64,000 nucleotides of DNA from Prolixibacteraceae bacterium (GTDB lineage: Bacteria; Bacteroidota; Bacteroidia; Bacteroidales; Prolixibacteraceae), in the NCBI GenBank assembly GCA_018648265.1, contig JABGRN010000001.1, forward strand, positions 62,001 to 126,000, given 5' to 3'. Below are positions 52,442 to 60,610 of the stretch, one piece after another (position 1 is the stretch's first letter; every line of letters begins with the position of its first letter). Below the pieces are notes generated by a model. That model saw nothing but the letters and a program-made list of their open reading frames with translations, made no database searches and was not told the DNA's origin. The translations under genes and the position numbers were made by a program.

Positions 52442-53716
52442 ATGAAACTAAATAAAATTTGCTCGACTTTCATATTGTTTTTAGTTATCATTTCTTCTCT
52501 ATCCTGCTCTGGAGACAAGAAAGTACCATTAGAACAAAAATTACAAAATGTACTTGATAATGGAATTAAAAAATATGATGTCAAAGGTGTTTCTGCTGCC
52601 ATAATTTTTTCTAAGGATAAGAAATGGACGGGTACAAGTGGGATTTCACATGATACCGTTACCATTAAACCGGATATGCTTTTTGCCATCGGAAGTATAA
52701 CAAAAAACTTTGTAGCCTCTCTTACTCTCAAACTCGTAGAAAAAGGCAAACTTTCGCTTGATGACCCTTTATCAAAATGGCTACCTGAGTATCCTCATGT
52801 AAACAGTGAAATTACAATTAGGCAACTCCTAAACCATACCAGTGGAATTTATATGTTTTGGAGTAATCAAAAAATATGGGATGACCTTATAAAAGACAGG
52901 ACGAAAATATGGACACCTGATGAAGTATTGACCTATATTAAAGAACCTTATTCTGAACCCGGAGAAGGTTTTCGTTACTCAAATACAAACTATTTATTGC
53001 TTGCTATGATTATAACCAAAGCAACTGAATCAACTCTTTCATCAGAATTTAAAAAACATTTTTGGCAGCCATTGAATATCAATAGTGCTCGTTTGTCGAT
53101 AGAAGAGAAAATTCCTGACAACCAGGCTCATGTATTTGGGGATAATTTCAATGATGATGGTTCGTATCTCGATTTGACATTCCTTCCACGAGAATCACAT
53201 GAAAGTATAACCTATGGCTCAGCAGGGATTTTTATGACTGCAGAAGATTTAGCCTTATGGTGCCACTCTCTTTTTGAAGGTAAAATCCTAAATCAGCAAT
53301 CAATGGATGAAATGTTACAATATGTCACCTTCAAGCCAAGCGGCAATATGACCGGGTACGGATTAGGTGTACAACTATTTAAAAAGAAGTATTCAAATGG
53401 GAAAAAAGCAATTGGACATAGTGGTGCTAATATTGGAACTTCAGCTCGTATGGTTTATCTGCCGAAACACCACTTGAGTATTGTGGTTATGATAAATAGC
53501 ATGAATCACAGATGCAATGAATCTATTATCAAAGACTTAACAAATATATCTCTTAAGGAAATAAATGCCTATTCGATAATTCCGAGATTTGATTTTTTCC
53601 CTTTGGGTTTTGTTATAATTGCCGCAGCAGCGTATTGGTTAGTATTTATTATAATTCGTATAAGGCGAAAAAAGAAAAGAAAAATTAGATCAGGGAATAT
53701 TATGAAACAGGGATGA
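52442..53716 (+). CDS. Beta-lactamase-fold serine hydrolase lipoprotein
   Basis: A 424-residue protein of the class C beta-lactamase/DD-peptidase superfamily. Its signal peptide ends in lipobox SSLSC (Cys22). Catalytic motifs are SITK (Ser85, Lys88), YSN in RYSNTNYLLLA, and HSG in GHSGANIG. A C-terminal membrane helix (FVIIAAAAYWLVFIIIRI) followed by a lysine/arginine-rich tail suggests a second anchor. Most such proteins are esterases or peptidases rather than drug-resistance enzymes. I prefer the ATG at 52442 over the one at 52388, which lies in the cassette core. It is the only gene of cassette 2. Confidence 0.88.
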   Translation: MKLNKICSTFILFLVIISSLSCSGDKKVPLEQKLQNVLDNGIKKYDVKGVSAAIIFSKDKKWTGTSGISHDTVTIKPDMLFAIGSITKNFVASLTLKLVEKGKLSLDDPLSKWLPEYPHVNSEITIRQLLNHTSGIYMFWSNQKIWDDLIKDRTKIWTPDEVLTYIKEPYSEPGEGFRYSNTNYLLLAMIITKATESTLSSEFKKHFWQPLNINSARLSIEEKIPDNQAHVFGDNFNDDGSYLDLTFLPRESHESITYGSAGIFMTAEDLALWCHSLFEGKILNQQSMDEMLQYVTFKPSGNMTGYGLGVQLFKKKYSNGKKAIGHSGANIGTSARMVYLPKHHLSIVVMINSMNHRCNESIIKDLTNISLKEINAYSIIPRFDFFPLGFVIIAAAAYWLVFIIIRIRRKKKRKIRSGNIMKQG

Positions 53717-53729
53717 TAAATAATAAAAA

Positions 53730-53737
53730 CACATAAC
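53730..53737 (+). repeat. Cassette 2 right core CACATAAC
   Basis: Inverted partner of 52385-52392. No matching GTTA core follows before the next gene 36 bp on, so this site seems shortened or degenerate. Confidence 0.5.
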
Positions 53738-53773
53738 AATGTGTTTGCCACAAATGAAAAATTAGAGATAATT

Positions 53774-54406
53774 ATGGAACGAATTGTTGAATGTCATCAA
53801 GATTATTTTCATGATATTGAAAATGCAAATAAATATCTATACGATGCAAAAAATGCTTCAAAGGCAAGATTTAATAATTTTTTGTCTTCTATAAAAAAGT
53901 TGGACATTAAGGGCAAATATTTAGAAATTGGCTCTGGACCAGGAATTATTACACAGGTTGTTGCGACGCAACATCCAAATGTAGAAATTACCGCAAATGA
54001 TATCTCGCCCGAAATGATTAAGCTTGCACAACTGGATTTAACTGAAGATTTAATGACAAGAGTTAAATATATGATTGGAGATGCTTGTGATATAAATTCT
54101 ATAAAAGATTTAGGAAAGTTTGATTTGATTTATTCAACTTTTACACTACATCATTGGGATAATGCAGAATTGGCAATAAAAAACTTATACTCAATGCTGA
54201 ATGATAATGGATTGATTTATATACATGATTTAAAAAGAGTTAGATGGCTTTATTATATAAAATCTCAAAGTGGTTTTTTCAATTCAATTCGAGCTGCATA
54301 TAGACCGGATGAAATTAAAGCTATGTTGAATAGAATTGGAATTAAAGAATTTGAAATCAGACCAGTTTTTCCGTTTTTTATGCAATCTATTTTGATAAGA
54401 AAATAA
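53774..54406 (+). CDS. Class I SAM-dependent methyltransferase (cassette gene)
   Basis: A 210-residue methyltransferase: motif I KYLEIGSGPGIITQVV, an acidic residue region VEITANDISPEMI, and motif IV FDLIYSTFTLHHW. I use the ATG at 53774; the frame extends upstream to a GTG at 53741 in the cassette boundary. It is not closely similar to the methyltransferase at 34387. Substrate unknown. It is followed by the best attC-like site of the region. Confidence 0.85.
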   Translation: MERIVECHQDYFHDIENANKYLYDAKNASKARFNNFLSSIKKLDIKGKYLEIGSGPGIITQVVATQHPNVEITANDISPEMIKLAQLDLTEDLMTRVKYMIGDACDINSIKDLGKFDLIYSTFTLHHWDNAELAIKNLYSMLNDNGLIYIHDLKRVRWLYYIKSQSGFFNSIRAAYRPDEIKAMLNRIGIKEFEIRPVFPFFMQSILIRK

Positions 54407-54417
54407 ACATCTGTGTA

Positions 54418-54542
54418 TAACACGCAATATAAAAAACTGGACGAACATATTGGACATGAATATTTTAACATTAAATAATCAGTGAAGTAGATTGAAAGAT
54501 TGGAGTTTCAAAATGCCCAACATTTTAATATTGTCACCGTTA
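54418..54542 (+). repeat. Candidate attC-like site 3
   Basis: Boxes in order: TAAC (54418-54421), CAATATAAAA (54425-54434), about 90 bases, TTTTAATATTG (54523-54533), TCACC spacer, GTTA (54539-54542). The inner boxes pair fully with one unpaired T in the 3' box; the outer boxes pair exactly. Extra-helical bases in an otherwise paired stem are a hallmark of attC. At 125 bp it falls in the usual size range. Confidence 0.6.
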
Positions 54543-54593
54543 TCGGCAACCAAATGAGAGGCACCATATAAACAATGAACCAAAGCTAAAATT

Positions 54594-56267
54594 ATGAAAG
54601 TTAAATTTATCATTTTCATTTGTTCATTTTGTATTCTTTCATCAGCATATTCACAAAAAGTATTATCGCTTCATCCACTATTTACTGAACAGGATGCCGT
54701 ATTGATTCCTGAAATAGAAGGTTTGTGGAGCATTCAGGATTTTGACATGACCATTTCATTTCAAAAAGCTGGAGACAATTTCTATCTATTAAAATATGGT
54801 AGTGAAACAAATGCATCCACTTTTGAAGCCGTGTTTGTAAAAATAAAGGATGAAATATATCTCGATCTTTGCGGTGTAATGCCAGATACATTAGGTGATG
54901 GAGATTATAGGAGTTCTTTCGTTACCGGGCACTCATTTTACAAAATCAGCATAACAAAAGACATATTGCAACTCCATGAATCAAATTATTCCTGGTTTTA
55001 CAATTATGCTATGAAAAATAATTTAACTCTCAAATATGAATGGGTTCAAAACGCTATGTTGTTGACTCTCAAAACAGATGAATTAAAATCGTTTTTAGCG
55101 GAACACCAGAATGAGCAAGAGATCTTTAAAAATTCTATCACATTAATAAGTAATCATAATGATATTGCCGAAAAAACAAATCTTACAAAAAAAGACTCAA
55201 AGGTAAAACCCGAAGCAATTATTTCGCAAAAATGTATTCCAAAATTTCCATTTAAAGATGGCTGGCTTGGTGGAGATGGTGATGTTTCGGTTCCATTAAA
55301 TGCAACTACAACTTTATTCCTTTTTAGTGACACCTATGTTGGAAACAAAAATCAACAAAGCAGAAAGGAGCCGGGAATGCAAATGGTCTCAAACACGGTA
55401 GCTGTTCAATCGTGTTTACCCAATAGAGAGACTGATATAAAATATTTCTGGAACAATATGTATTCTAATAATCCAGAACCAATTTTTAAAACCTATACCA
55501 AGCGCTATAAATATTGGGTGACTGGAGCTTTTATGATTAAAAACGATTTATATGTAGTGCTTGAAAAAGTTGGAAGCAAGCTTGGTGCATCACCTGACGA
55601 TATTTTCAATTTTTCGCTTTTAGGATTTACACTGGCAAAAATCAGCAATACCTATGACGCACCTAACGAATGGCAAATTGAATATATTTCCTTGAAGGAT
55701 TTTGGCAATCCTTCTATGGGATTAGGGCCTCACATAGTACTTGACGATTATATATATTTCTTTGTAAGTCGTTACGACAAAGCTCAGGTTCTGGTTAGGA
55801 AACCAATTGATTTTATAAATAATCCGGAACAACCTTTTGAATATTATGCCTTGAACAAGACATGGAAAGAAGGTTTAAATACGAATGATATGGAAACGAT
55901 AGTCAATGGTTTCAGAAGCACTACGGTTAACTATCATCCGGAAATGAAACAATGGGTAATGATTAGTGATATAAGGTTCATGGACAATAAAATAAAAATG
56001 CGCACTGCTCCTGTATTGACAGGTCCATGGTCTGATGAAATAGTGATTTATGAAATTCCCGAAATAACACCAGGCAATTTATTATATAGTAAATCAAATT
56101 TTTGTTACCTGCCCCGAGAACACATTCAATATTACGATTCAAAAAATCATGTGATGCTCCTTACGTATGACATTAACAATACAAATTTTTCTGAAATATT
56201 ATCAAGTCCTAAAATCTATACTCCCAAGATAATTACAATTCCTTTGAAGAAGAATGGCAGTCGATAA
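54594..56267 (+). CDS. Secreted two-domain protein of unknown function (cassette gene)
   Basis: A 557-residue exported protein (signal KFIIFICSFCILSSAYS). Residues 30-180 look like a small beta-barrel of the lipocalin-like kind (EGLWSIQDFDMTISFQ, DNFYLLKYGS). Residues 215-557 look like a five-bladed propeller: DGDVSVPLNATTTLFLFSDT followed by YVG resembles DUF4185/DUF5005-type sugar-binding or hydrolase-like domains. Catalytic residues cannot be named. The TAA stop lies in CGATAA, partly complementary to the cassette's start GTTATCGG (54539-54546), as for cassette 1. Large for a cassette gene. Confidence 0.75.
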   Translation: MKVKFIIFICSFCILSSAYSQKVLSLHPLFTEQDAVLIPEIEGLWSIQDFDMTISFQKAGDNFYLLKYGSETNASTFEAVFVKIKDEIYLDLCGVMPDTLGDGDYRSSFVTGHSFYKISITKDILQLHESNYSWFYNYAMKNNLTLKYEWVQNAMLLTLKTDELKSFLAEHQNEQEIFKNSITLISNHNDIAEKTNLTKKDSKVKPEAIISQKCIPKFPFKDGWLGGDGDVSVPLNATTTLFLFSDTYVGNKNQQSRKEPGMQMVSNTVAVQSCLPNRETDIKYFWNNMYSNNPEPIFKTYTKRYKYWVTGAFMIKNDLYVVLEKVGSKLGASPDDIFNFSLLGFTLAKISNTYDAPNEWQIEYISLKDFGNPSMGLGPHIVLDDYIYFFVSRYDKAQVLVRKPIDFINNPEQPFEYYALNKTWKEGLNTNDMETIVNGFRSTTVNYHPEMKQWVMISDIRFMDNKIKMRTAPVLTGPWSDEIVIYEIPEITPGNLLYSKSNFCYLPREHIQYYDSKNHVMLLTYDINNTNFSEILSSPKIYTPKIITIPLKKNGSR

Positions 56268-56336
56268 TCGTGTGTAGGTTGTTAACGACCTGGCCGCTGC
56301 CAGTGAACCTCTCGTATCACTTTACGTACGTATCTA
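56268..56336. other. Right border of the cassette region
   Basis: Contains GTTAAC (56281-56286), a small hairpin CTGGC/GCCAG around 56291-56304 and the palindrome TACGTACGTA (56323-56332). It separates the last cassette gene from the truncated acetyltransferase. Confidence 0.4.
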
Positions 56337-56699
56337 TCAGATGAAAATAGGACAGGCAGTGTACTGAAGTTCGTTAAATTGTGAAATGCCTTTTTCTTTG
56401 GCAAATTTTATTGCATAATTTACAAGAAAACTCCCAACTCCACTCCCTGTCCTATTATCATCAACCACAACATCTTCAATCCAAGCTTTCCGGCCGCTCG
56501 GTATTTTATATAAAATAAGCATTAAAATGCTAACTATCTCCTTTTCCTTAGTCAGAAAAATATATGAATCTTTTGCTTTAATAATTTCGGTTAGATAATT
56601 TTTTGAAGGTATTTCAGTTTTTGAATTTAGTTGTTGAATTAATTTTTCAAACGCCAACATTACTTCATCATCGATATTATTTAGAAGTAAAATTTCCAT
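56337..56699 (-). pseudogene. GNAT acetyltransferase, C-terminally truncated
   Basis: A 120-residue GNAT-fold N-acetyltransferase start. SYIFLTKEKEIVSILMLILY and WIEDVVVDDNRTGSGVGSFL give beta strands 2-4 and the acetyl-CoA loop (normally RGXGXG/A, here RTGSGVG). LVNYAIKFAKEKG follows as the next helix. Normal family members continue about 30 residues with the strand and helix ending NxAxxLYxKxGF; here the frame instead ends QYTACPIFI and stops at the border of the cassette region. It is probably a disrupted resident gene. Confidence 0.65.
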
Positions 56700-56852
56700 A
56701 ATTAATTTAAAAAGTCTTTTTGAAAAAAAATCAATTAGTAATTAAAGTTGAAGTGGATGAACAAACAAAAACCTTTTCTCATGCCCAATCATTTTTGTAA
56801 CTTTTCAATAACATTCAGTTATTTATCATTTGTTTTTCGATCATAAGTATTT

Positions 56853-58652
56853 TCAAATTACTCGCTCAAACATTAGCAACCTAACATCCATTACCGATTT
56901 TCCAGGTATTTCCAAAGCTTTCAAAGTCAATTCAATCTTGCCCTTTTCTGCGTGTATTTTTCCAAGTTTTAGAGGTTTAAATTCTTTTATGTAAGAATTC
57001 CCCCTAAAAACGCGATCGTTTTCCATGCCGGTTAATGGAGGATTGAATGATTCTGTAATTTGTCCAATTAATTTGTCGTTACCCATTGACAATTCAAAAG
57101 AAGAACCTTCATCTCCTTCGGGGCAAGTGTAATACAATACAATTTCAAAGTTTCCTTCTTCTACAATTTCCACATCCCAAACAATCTTATCATCCAGGCT
57201 AATCCAGTTGGTAAAAAAAGTGCAATTTGGCGATCTGTTTGAACGTTCGATATTACCATGAGCTATTCCGTCGCGAGCTGGGATTTGGGTAAATTTTGTA
57301 TCAGGATGCCCAAGAGGTAACAATCTTTCGTCCTTCACAGGTAGTTCAATTAAAACTTCATTCTTGAATTTTTCCGCAGCCTCCAACATTTGATTCATAA
57401 TCTGCGGAATTTCACTGCTTAAATTATTTACTTGCGCCCGGTCATTTTCAATATCAAAAACTGCCCCGTTATTATCTAACCTGTATTTTTGATTTCGTGT
57501 ACTTAACTTGTCTTTCCAATAAGTAAATAAAAACCTGTCATTCCAATTTGGGTTATCCTCTAATAGTAAGGGTTTCAAACTAATACCATCCAGTGGTTTT
57601 TTTATTTGAAGGTCAATTTCTGCCAAATCTGCCAATGTAGGCAACAAATCTATTGCACCCGAAATCTGTTCAATTCTATTTCCTTTTTCAATTTTTCCAG
57701 GCCATTTCATAACTAACGGTGAACGCACGCCGCCTTCATCCGTCGATCCTTTAATGCCTTTCATCCTGCCATTCCAACGCCAACTGTTTGGACCGTTATC
57801 ACTAAAATAAAGTACAATTGTATTGTCCTCGATGCCAAGCTCCTCAATTTTATTTAAAATCCGCCCCACATTCCAATCGATATTTTCGCACATGGCAAGA
57901 GCAGCTTTTGTATAGGGTTCATCCTCTCGTTCGGCAATACTGGCTTTCAGTTCTAATTCTTTATCAGTAAACTTATCCCACCATTTATCAGGCACTTGCA
58001 TAGGGCGGTGAGGCGTATTAAAAGGAAGGTATAGAAAAAATGGCTTGTCTTTATTTTGTTCCATAAACTGCAAACCATGGTCGGTAAAATCATCGGTAAT
58101 ATAACCGTTGCCAGTTACCAATTCTCCATTATGTTCCAACATCGGGTTAAAATAGTTTCCCCAATGACCAGAACAAAAACCATAATAATCATCAAATCCG
58201 CGCCCGTTGGGATGATAAGGATATTGCATTCCATTGTGCCATTTGCCGTAAGCAGCAGTTTGGTAACCGGCGTTTTTAAACACATCGGCAATTGTCGTTT
58301 CGTCAAGGTCAAGCCTTTCGCCACCAAGCGATGTTCCAAATACACCTCCCCTCACATGGTATCTGCCAGTTAGCATCTCGGCCCTGGTAGGAGAACAAAC
58401 CGGACAAACGTAAAAATTATTGAAAGTAACACCCTCGGAAGCAAGTTTATCAATATTAGGAGTTTGGAGATTTGTATTCCCACTTAAGCTTAAATCTCCC
58501 CATCCTTGATCATCTGAAAGGATAATTACTATGTTTGGTTTTATCGATTGTGATTGTTCTTTTGTAAGGCATCCTGTAAATATCAAACTAACTATGAAAG
58601 TCAGTGCTAAGACTTTTATGCCTAAAATCAAAATATTTGTTTTTTTTCTCAT
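56853..58652 (-). CDS. Sulfatase lipoprotein (S1 family)
   Basis: Hydrolyses sulfate esters, probably of polysaccharides. The 599-residue protein has lipobox Cys28 (SLIFTGC), the metal site PNIVIILSDDQGWGD (Asp47, Asp48), and the formylglycine motif CSPTRAEMLTGR with Cys86. GKWHNG and the ADLAEIDLQ region continue the alkaline-phosphatase fold, with a C-terminal beta domain (residues 430-599). A CXPXR motif needs an anaerobic-type or FGE maturase elsewhere in the genome. The gene lies 226 bp after the isomerase-like gene on the same strand and may share its transcript. Confidence 0.92.
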   Translation of the reverse strand: MRKKTNILILGIKVLALTFIVSLIFTGCLTKEQSQSIKPNIVIILSDDQGWGDLSLSGNTNLQTPNIDKLASEGVTFNNFYVCPVCSPTRAEMLTGRYHVRGGVFGTSLGGERLDLDETTIADVFKNAGYQTAAYGKWHNGMQYPYHPNGRGFDDYYGFCSGHWGNYFNPMLEHNGELVTGNGYITDDFTDHGLQFMEQNKDKPFFLYLPFNTPHRPMQVPDKWWDKFTDKELELKASIAEREDEPYTKAALAMCENIDWNVGRILNKIEELGIEDNTIVLYFSDNGPNSWRWNGRMKGIKGSTDEGGVRSPLVMKWPGKIEKGNRIEQISGAIDLLPTLADLAEIDLQIKKPLDGISLKPLLLEDNPNWNDRFLFTYWKDKLSTRNQKYRLDNNGAVFDIENDRAQVNNLSSEIPQIMNQMLEAAEKFKNEVLIELPVKDERLLPLGHPDTKFTQIPARDGIAHGNIERSNRSPNCTFFTNWISLDDKIVWDVEIVEEGNFEIVLYYTCPEGDEGSSFELSMGNDKLIGQITESFNPPLTGMENDRVFRGNSYIKEFKPLKLGKIHAEKGKIELTLKALEIPGKSVMDVRLLMFERVI

Positions 58653-58878
58653 TTGTTTAAAATTTAAAATTGTTTAAAATTTTTCATGAAATTTTCCCTT
58701 TCTCAAAAAGAAAATTGTACATCAAAATTTCAATTTTTTACGAAGATTGTTTAAATAATTCTAATGAGTTAACATTGGAATCTACGATTCAAACTGCTTA
58801 AACTTTTCGAATTACAGGCATCTTTTTATAGGAAAATATCTTTATGTCATAATTCACTAAAAGTATCAAAATTTTTAT

Positions 58879-60321
58879 TCAACAAATTTTAGTAACATCT
58901 ATTTCAAGGATTTTACCCAGTTTTTCTATTTTATTTGCAATGTGCCCAATCCCGATTGCGCAATGGTGTGCAGGTCCCTGCTTCGACCATTCGTTGATAA
59001 ACTCTTTTACATTTAACGAAAATTTATACCGACTATTGGTATTTCCTATTTCTAAAACCGGACCGGGAACCGACTCCCCTTCAGCAACTAAAAGTGAAAC
59101 TCCCATTTTCTTTTCAACAACAGATAGTAAAGTAACCGGTCCTTTTTTAACCCTCATTTGTATTGAAAGGCCTTTGCCCGGTTTGCCATGATAGATGGGT
59201 AACGGAACAAGTTTTACCTTTCCCTCCGCTATTTCAAAATGGGCTGGGCCATCGTGCCCGAGGTAAATAATATCGTCTTTAAAATCCATTAAATAGAATT
59301 CGGAGAATGAACCGCCTGCCCCAAATTCAGCCATAATTTTCATTGCCTGTGCATTTTTTACTTCGCACTCACCTGCTACAGGGATGTTTTTACCTGTAAG
59401 CAAAGTATTGCCGGCAATTGTCGATGTTACAATATTTTCATAATCGTTTCCTGATTCACCTTCGTAATAATAGGCCAGAGAACCTAAATTGTGATTTTTT
59501 ACCAGATAGTCGAGGGCAACCGATGTTTGGGCGGCTCTTATAATTTCATTTTCCACACAATCAGGAACAATCTCAAAAACGGAATTAAATTCCGATATTT
59601 TTGTTTCTATCTCTTTTTCTGAAACTAAATCGCGGAGTTTTTTCAATTCACACATTTCAAGGATTTCGAAATGAGTTCCGAAAGTTGAACTTAGTTTTGT
59701 TAGATCGGTATAAACATCGAGCATGCCACCATAATAATGCCCAAGAATTCCCATCCGGTTATTACGAATTGCATGAGCAACTTTAGCGGCGTCAGTCCAG
59801 CATTTTATTTCTTCCCATGCTTCTTTATCATTTAAAAAGCCGGTAACAATTTCATAATTGATACCAGAACGAATAAATACATTGGCAATTTCGGGAACCG
59901 AACAAGCCTGACAATGTTCCAACCAAATTCCTGTTTTTATTCCGCGATCGTTAAGCGCATTAAATTTATTATAATCAAGTTGAGCGACAGGTTGAAGGTT
60001 CAGGATGATAATCGGGACCTTTAATTTTTGTGCTATGGGCAAAACAGTTGAAGAAAGTGCATAAGTTGAAACATAAAGAAATAGAATTTCAACATCTTGT
60101 GTTTTCAAAAAATTAGCAGCTTTTTGTGCCTTTTCAGGATTGTCAACCATCCCGGCATCAATAAGTTCTACCCCAAAACTTTTAATCTTTTCGCTTATTA
60201 TCGTCTGGTAACTTTTTAATTTTTCAAAAAGCCCTTCAAATTGATCCCAATATGTTTCAAGTCCAATTCCGAATAAACCTATTTTAACGGGCTCCCTTTT
60301 GCCAGCCATTTTGTTTTTCAT
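58879..60321 (-). CDS. L-fucose/L-arabinose isomerase-like protein
   Basis: A 480-residue cytosolic protein of the fucose/arabinose isomerase superfamily. The N-terminal region is KIGLFGIGLETYWDQFEGL, with substrate-domain segments MGILGHYYGGMLDVYTD and SVALDYLVKNHN. The C-terminal part has AGGSFSEFYLMDF, YLGHDGPAHF and CAIGIGHIANKIEKLG. The exact sugar is not decided; relatives are annotated only at family level. Next to a sulfatase it would fit use of sulfated fucose- or arabinose-containing glycans. Starts at 60321 or at the second Met (60309) are both possible. Confidence 0.82.
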   Translation of the reverse strand: MKNKMAGKREPVKIGLFGIGLETYWDQFEGLFEKLKSYQTIISEKIKSFGVELIDAGMVDNPEKAQKAANFLKTQDVEILFLYVSTYALSSTVLPIAQKLKVPIIILNLQPVAQLDYNKFNALNDRGIKTGIWLEHCQACSVPEIANVFIRSGINYEIVTGFLNDKEAWEEIKCWTDAAKVAHAIRNNRMGILGHYYGGMLDVYTDLTKLSSTFGTHFEILEMCELKKLRDLVSEKEIETKISEFNSVFEIVPDCVENEIIRAAQTSVALDYLVKNHNLGSLAYYYEGESGNDYENIVTSTIAGNTLLTGKNIPVAGECEVKNAQAMKIMAEFGAGGSFSEFYLMDFKDDIIYLGHDGPAHFEIAEGKVKLVPLPIYHGKPGKGLSIQMRVKKGPVTLLSVVEKKMGVSLLVAEGESVPGPVLEIGNTNSRYKFSLNVKEFINEWSKQGPAHHCAIGIGHIANKIEKLGKILEIDVTKIC

Positions 60322-60610
60322 CGTTTTATTTTATAATTGATATTTTCGAATCAACTACTTTAATTTTAGTAATATAGAATTCTATTTGCCAATCTTTTTT
60401 TAATCAATTTGCAGATTTCGTTTAAGTTTTTGTCGTATTAAAAGATGTTTTAAAAAAAAGTACTTGTGAAACTACAAAATAAATATTACACAAAATTAAC
60501 CACATCGAAATTTCTTGTTAATTGCAAAAAATACACTTGCAGGAACATTGACAATCGTAACAGGATTTCATTTTCCATTTTTTTTCTAACTTGGTGGCCA
60601 ATTAAGTTGT

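Noticed and set aside
56268-56350. CGTACGTAAAGTGATACGAGAGG on the minus strand recalls the 3' end of group II introns
   Set aside because: No domain V hairpin and no reverse transcriptase gene are present; the resemblance is too short. It remains a possible decayed remnant.
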